This document shows, one piece after another, positions 6,837 to 9,648 of a stretch of 9,648 bases of DNA. This DNA is from CAYRCJ01 sp964422785 (GTDB lineage Bacteria; Patescibacteriota; Minisyncoccia; UBA11713; 2-01-FULL-45-33). The stretch spans positions 1 to 9,648 of the forward strand of contig CAYRCJ010000030.1 in the NCBI GenBank assembly GCA_964422785.1. The letters run 5' to 3'. The notes beneath the pieces were generated by a model, which searched no databases, was not told where the DNA came from, and worked only from the letters and a program-made list of their open reading frames with translations. The first letter of the stretch is position 1, and each line of letters opens with the position of its first letter. The translations under genes and the position numbers were made by a program.

Positions 6837-6879
6837 AATAGCGGTGGGGAAACTTTCTCTACGGCTATTTTTGTTTTTA
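6837..6879 (+). terminator. Terminator-like hairpin between promoter and ATPase gene
   Basis: AATAGC (6837-6842) pairs with GCTATT (6864-6869). After one G/G mismatch, GTGGGGA (6844-6850) pairs with TCTCTAC (6856-6862), including two G-T pairs, over a five-base loop. The sequence continues TTTGTTTTT (6870-6878). It could end transcripts from the operon starting at 4534. It could also attenuate the promoter at 6796, which starts only some seven bases upstream and would then yield an RNA of roughly 45-50 bases. Confidence 0.6.
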
Positions 6880-6882
6880 GGG

Positions 6883-6899
6883 TATAATTATAATATACA
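6883..6899 (+). promoter_or_regulatory. Tandem TATAAT boxes before the ATPase start
   Basis: Two perfect TATAAT hexamers abut (6883-6888, 6889-6894) and are followed by TATACA (6894-6899). The ATG at 6906 lies 11 bases after the second hexamer, with no Shine-Dalgarno sequence. No -35 match is seen at the proper distance. This is probably a second promoter, downstream of the hairpin, giving a leaderless ATPase mRNA. Confidence 0.5.
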
Positions 6900-6905
6900 A
6901 ATTCA

Positions 6906-8705
6906 ATGGAAGACGACAAAAAAATAAACTATTTCGGGGAAACCAGCTTCCGCAACCAGAAGCAGCGTTTTGGCATAATGAAAAACGACCGCCGTAAGCA
7001 CATGTATATCATCGGGAAAACCGGCATGGGCAAATCAACCCTTTTGGAAAATATGGCTATGCAGGATATCCAAAACGGCGAGGGCTTGGCATTTATCGAT
7101 CCGCACGGGACAACCGCCTATAAGCTTTTGGACTTTGTCCCCGAGCACCGGATTAACGATGTTATTTATTTTGATCCGGGCGATTTGGATTTTCCAATAG
7201 GCCTCAACATTATGGAAAATGTTGACTCGACCAGGCGGCACTTTGTCGCCTCCGGGCTCATGAGCGTGTTTAAAAAAATATTCGGTCCGGACGTTTGGTC
7301 CGCCCGTATGGAATACATTTTGGGAAATACGGTGTTGGCGCTTTTGGAATATCCTGGCTCCACTCTTTTGAGCGTTAACTCAATGCTTTCAGTAAAAACA
7401 TTCCGCAAGAAAGTGGTGGACAATATTACCGACCCGGTAGTCAAAGCATTTTGGACTCAAGAATTTGCCAAATACACCGAGAAATTCGCGGCCGAGGCTA
7501 CGCCTGCCATTCAAAACAAAGTCGGTCAGTTTACCTCAAATCCTTTGATCCGCAATATTTTGGGACAAGCCAAATCAGCCTTTGATTTTAGAAAAGCGAT
7601 GGATGAAAAGAAAATTTTGATAATGAACCTGGCAAAGGGCAGGGTGGGCGAAGAAAATATGCGGCTTATCGGAGCGATGGTTGTCACCAAACTATACTTG
7701 GCGGCAATGAGCCGCGTTGATACGCCGGACGAACGAAAACTGGTGGATTTTTTCCTCTACGTTGACGAGTTTCAGAATTTTGCCACCGAATCTTTTGCCA
7801 ATATTTTGGCGGAGGCCAGAAAATACCGGCTTGATTTAATTTTGGCAAACCAATACTTGGCCCAACTTGATGAAACGGTGCGCGACGCGGTTATCGGCAA
7901 CGTAGGCACATTGCTTGCTTTTAGAGTGGGCTCGGACGACGCTGAAATAATAGAAAAAGATTTTACTCCGGAATTTGAGGCTTCAGATTTGCTTAACTTG
8001 GGTTTCGCCAGCGTTTATTTAAAATTGATGATTGAAGGGATTGCTTCTCGTCCGTTTTCTGCCTCAACCTTAGGGCCGATAGCAAATGTTAACGCTTCAT
8101 TTAAGGATCAGATTGTTCAGGCTTCGCGCAAAAATTATGGCACTCCCAAGGCGGATGTCGAAGAAGAGATCAGGCAACTCCAGGAAGATATTGGAAAAGA
8201 TCCGGAAGGGCCCGCCGGCGGCGGCAAGGGAACTTTTACCCCGGCTTCAAGACCGCAGGTGCCGATGTTCGACGCGACTTGCGCGGTTTGCGGAAAGCCT
8301 GTTCAGGTGCCATTTCAACCTGACCCTCGGCGTCCTGTGTTTTGTAAAGATCATTTGGGCTTAGCTTCGACATACAGACCCGCTCAAGTTCCCACGCCTC
8401 CGCCGGCTCCCGTTCCGGCCCCTGCACCTACTGCTCCTGCTCCGCTCAGGGCGCCCGCCCCGGCGGCCAAAACTCCGGAACCGCCAAGGCCAATGCAGCA
8501 AATCAGAAAGAGTGATTTTGTACCGAGACCAGAATCTCGTCCGCCGGTTTCTTTAAGCGAACTGTCAAAAAAAATGGAGCCAATGAAAAATCGTTTTGAA
8601 ACTCCAAAGAAAAACGATACTCTCCAGGCTCTAAGAGAAGCGCTTAAAAAATCTCAGCAAGAAAAATCCAATATTTTAAAACCCGGCGACAGGATCGAAT
8701 TGTAA
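6906..8705 (+). CDS. VirD4/TraG/HerA-like translocation ATPase with zinc knuckle and proline-rich tail
   Basis: The 599-residue protein should be a ring-forming ATPase that moves DNA or protein across or along the membrane, like conjugative coupling proteins. Walker A is GKTGMGKST (37-45), then IDPHG (64-68), ARMEYIL (133-139), Walker B LYVDEFQNF (284-292) with Asp287 and Glu288, and the AEARKYRLDLILANQYLAQL block (302-321) typical of the TraG/TraD C-terminal motif. It has no membrane helix. The preceding gene encodes a membrane protein resembling the missing N-terminal half. After the ATPase core come a probable zinc knuckle CAVC...CKDH (Cys459, Cys462, Cys480, His483), a Pro/Ala-rich stretch (about 492-530) and a charged tail, likely flexible. 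Other type IV secretion or conjugation genes are not visible here, so a conjugative role is not shown. The start lacks a ribosome binding site. The next gene follows after three bases. Confidence 0.88.
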   Translation: MEDDKKINYFGETSFRNQKQRFGIMKNDRRKHMYIIGKTGMGKSTLLENMAMQDIQNGEGLAFIDPHGTTAYKLLDFVPEHRINDVIYFDPGDLDFPIGLNIMENVDSTRRHFVASGLMSVFKKIFGPDVWSARMEYILGNTVLALLEYPGSTLLSVNSMLSVKTFRKKVVDNITDPVVKAFWTQEFAKYTEKFAAEATPAIQNKVGQFTSNPLIRNILGQAKSAFDFRKAMDEKKILIMNLAKGRVGEENMRLIGAMVVTKLYLAAMSRVDTPDERKLVDFFLYVDEFQNFATESFANILAEARKYRLDLILANQYLAQLDETVRDAVIGNVGTLLAFRVGSDDAEIIEKDFTPEFEASDLLNLGFASVYLKLMIEGIASRPFSASTLGPIANVNASFKDQIVQASRKNYGTPKADVEEEIRQLQEDIGKDPEGPAGGGKGTFTPASRPQVPMFDATCAVCGKPVQVPFQPDPRRPVFCKDHLGLASTYRPAQVPTPPPAPVPAPAPTAPAPLRAPAPAAKTPEPPRPMQQIRKSDFVPRPESRPPVSLSELSKKMEPMKNRFETPKKNDTLQALREALKKSQQEKSNILKPGDRIEL

Positions 8706-8708
8706 ATT

Positions 8709-9038
8709 ATGGAAATAAGAAAAATAATTTTCACGGTTTTTATTTTGGTTGTTTTGGTCTATTTTTTCTACGGAGCCGCAGGGGTTATTTTTTCTCCAAA
8801 GCTGGAAATATTCGAGCCTAAAAATATGGCAGTATTGCATACTGTGGCAACGAATATTTCCGGTCAAAGCGAACCAAAAACCGCGGTTTGGGTTGCCGGG
8901 AGGGAATTTGTAACGGATGAAAATGGATTTTTCAAAGGCGAGTTATCGCTTGATCCCGGATATAATGAGCTTGGAATTAAAGTCAAAAACCGTTTCGGCA
9001 AAGAGACAAGAAAAATATTACAATTGGTGGTGGAGTAA
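8709..9038 (+). CDS. Small membrane-anchored protein with an Ig-like domain
   Basis: The protein has 109 residues: a short basic N-terminus (RK at 4-5), one hydrophobic helix (about 6-28), then a single compact beta domain (30-109). The domain pattern LEIFEPKNMAVL...ISGQSEPKTAVWVAG...VTDENGFFKGELSLDPGYNELGI...V resembles the Ig-like beta-sandwich seen in glucodextranase/bacillopeptidase-type accessory domains. It probably sits outside the cell membrane as a binding or structural module, with no catalytic residues apparent. It starts three bases after the ATPase stop, so the two are very likely one transcript and translationally coupled. An AGGA lies 14 bases upstream, too far for an ordinary ribosome binding site. 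A role as an envelope partner of the ATPase complex is inferred from position only. Confidence 0.72.
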   Translation: MEIRKIIFTVFILVVLVYFFYGAAGVIFSPKLEIFEPKNMAVLHTVATNISGQSEPKTAVWVAGREFVTDENGFFKGELSLDPGYNELGIKVKNRFGKETRKILQLVVE

Positions 9039-9152
9039 AAATAGCACAGGATGAGTTTTTTTACTTTCCTCGCCTCGTCCGCCAGCTGGCGGACTCGCTC
9101 GGGGTGGCTTGCTAGCCAAACCCGTAAAAACCCTCATCCTGTGCTATTTTTT
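9037..9152. terminator. Large stem, bidirectional-terminator-like, with a long structured loop
   Basis: AAAAATAGCACAGGATGAG (9037-9055) is perfectly complementary to CTCATCCTGTGCTATTTTT (9133-9151), 19 bp. After a 2-by-2 mismatch, TTTTTAC (9058-9064) pairs with GTAAAAA (9124-9130). The arms end in T-runs on both strands, as in a bidirectional intrinsic terminator, and the left arm touches the stop codon of the gene at 8709. The loop is unusually long (59 bases) and GC-rich, with its own hairpins. It separates the ATPase operon from recA. Confidence 0.8.
9068..9123. repeat. GC-rich palindromic element (REP/MITE-like) in the terminator loop
   Basis: A perfect 18-bp palindrome, GTCCGCCAGCTGGCGGAC (9077-9094), forms a 7-bp hairpin with an AGCT loop. 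Weaker outer pairing (CCTCG 9068-9072 with CGGGG 9100-9104) can extend it. A second hairpin, TGGCT-TGCT-AGCCA (9105-9118), follows. The composition is clearly richer in G+C than the AT-rich arms, as if a short palindromic repeat had entered an older terminator hairpin. Whether it recurs elsewhere in the genome cannot be seen here. Confidence 0.6.
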
Positions 9153-9158
9153 CACGTT

Positions 9159-9187
9159 TTGCATTATTTTTTACGCCAGTATACAAT
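9159..9187 (+). promoter_or_regulatory. Probable recA promoter
   Basis: TACAAT (9182-9187, overlapped by TATACA 9180-9185) lies six bases before the recA ATG. A weak TTGCAT (9159-9164) is 17 bases upstream of it. No Shine-Dalgarno sequence is present (ATATTCCC precedes the ATG), so the message is probably leaderless. I see no LexA-type inverted repeat. Confidence 0.4.
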
Positions 9188-9193
9188 ATTCCC

Positions 9194-9648
9194 ATGACAA
9201 AAAAAGAAGAAAAAACACCAAAACAGTTGGGCAAAGGCGGGGGAGATAGTGAAGCGCGTTGGCGGCAGGTAGATGCCGCTGTTCGAGACCTTCAATCGAA
9301 ATACGGAGAAGGTATTTTAATGAAATTGGGCGATGTCCCAAAAGTGGATATAGATGTAATCCCGACAGGATCTCCAAGCCTTGATATGGCGCTTGGGGTT
9401 GGAGGGGTGCCGCGGGGAAGAATTATAGAAATTTATGGACCGGAATCTTCAGGGAAGACCACTTTAACTTTGCATATTGTGGCGGAGGCCCAAAAGAAAG
9501 GCGGCATCTGCGCGTTTGTGGACGCGGAGCACGCGATGGATCCGGAATACGCCAAAAAACTGGGAGTCAAAGTAAACGATCTTTTAATATCACAGCCGGA
9601 CACAGGCGAGCAGGCTTTGGAAATTGTTGAGTCTTTGGTGAGGTCCGG
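9194..9648 (+). CDS. recA: Recombinase RecA, N-terminal part (cut by window end)
   Basis: This is the ATP-dependent strand-exchange protein of homologous recombination, which forms filaments on single-stranded DNA. The frame stays open to the window edge, 151 codons of the usual 330-380. The N-terminal helix region (QVDAAVRDLQSKYGEGILMKLGD) is followed by the RecA core: IPTGSPSLDMALGVGGVPRGR (56-76), Walker A GPESSGKT (82-89), FVDAEHAMDPEYA (108-120, with the catalytic Glu after the strand) and LLISQPDTGEQALEI (130-144). All are near-identical to the bacterial consensus. Walker A starts at residue 82 against 66 in E. coli, so there is an N-terminal extension of about 16 residues, Lys- and Gly-rich (KKEEKTPKQLGKGGG). 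The ATG at 9194 is the only plausible start after the terminator. It is a reliable marker for chromosomal rather than plasmid origin. Confidence 0.97.
   Translation, partial: MTKKEEKTPKQLGKGGGDSEARWRQVDAAVRDLQSKYGEGILMKLGDVPKVDIDVIPTGSPSLDMALGVGGVPRGRIIEIYGPESSGKTTLTLHIVAEAQKKGGICAFVDAEHAMDPEYAKKLGVKVNDLLISQPDTGEQALEIVESLVRS

Noticed and set aside
7035..7444. Minus-strand frames inside the ATPase gene
   Set aside because: They are shadows of the conserved nucleotide-binding region.
8086..8427. Frames on both strands over the Pro/Ala-rich tail of the ATPase
   Set aside because: GC-rich low-complexity DNA opens other frames; the in-frame zinc knuckle supports the annotated frame.
6906..9038. 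A full conjugation or type IV secretion locus
   Set aside because: Only the ATPase, its membrane partner and a small anchored protein are present. No relaxase, VirB4 or pilin is seen, so a conjugative element cannot be claimed.
9171..9377. 68-codon minus-strand frame at the right end
   Set aside because: It is antisense to recA, whose sequence is unmistakable.

Overview
The window reads as chromosomal DNA from an uncultivated, small-genome bacterium of the Patescibacteria/CPR type, most likely Parcubacteria-like. This placement is an inference. It rests on the gene families: a sigma region 4 protein fused to HARE-HTH, a VirD4/HerA-like ATPase with a zinc knuckle and proline-rich tail, and small proteins with one membrane anchor and an Ig-like or FxLYD-like domain. 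It also rests on promoter style: most genes have no Shine-Dalgarno sequence and carry a -10 box only 4-11 nt before the ATG, as expected for leaderless or near-leaderless mRNAs. No complete classical mobile element, CRISPR array, tRNA or rRNA was seen.

Left edge (1-300): the 3' end of an unrecognised gene in AT-rich DNA (about 30% GC by hand count over 1-240) meets the 3' end of a truncated N-acetylmuramoyl-L-alanine amidase on the minus strand. The amidase stops just before its second catalytic half, so this is an insertion/deletion scar or a chimeric assembly join. From about 800 to 2760, a divergent pair of overlapping -10 boxes serves the amidase and a membrane-anchored protein of unknown function. 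The latter is followed by rodA, the SEDS peptidoglycan glycosyltransferase, whose start codon lies inside the right arm of a 12-bp inverted repeat.

Centre (2758-4416): a classical AAA ATPase with an unrecognised N-terminal domain. Its consensus promoter begins inside the rodA stop codon and it ends at a clear intrinsic terminator. From 4492 to 6870, a sigma region 4/HARE-HTH regulator with TTGACA repeats in front of it overlaps by 23 bp a membrane protein that resembles the N-terminal half of large VirD4/HerA-like ATPases.

Right part (6796-9152): 106 bp hold a strong promoter, a terminator-like hairpin and tandem TATAAT boxes. They separate that membrane protein from the matching ATPase half, which is followed after 3 nt by a small membrane-anchored Ig-like protein. 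The two proteins together look like one bipartite DNA- or protein-translocating machine, physically linked to a transcription regulator. A 115-bp imperfect cruciform, apparently a terminator with a GC-rich palindromic element in its loop, separates this unit from recA, which runs off the right end.

Most of the content is housekeeping or lineage-typical. The most unusual points are the split translocation ATPase with its promoter/hairpin linker, the cruciform before recA, the sigma-like regulator without region 2, the amidase truncation at a GC break, and the Asp-to-Ala change in a RodA signature motif.
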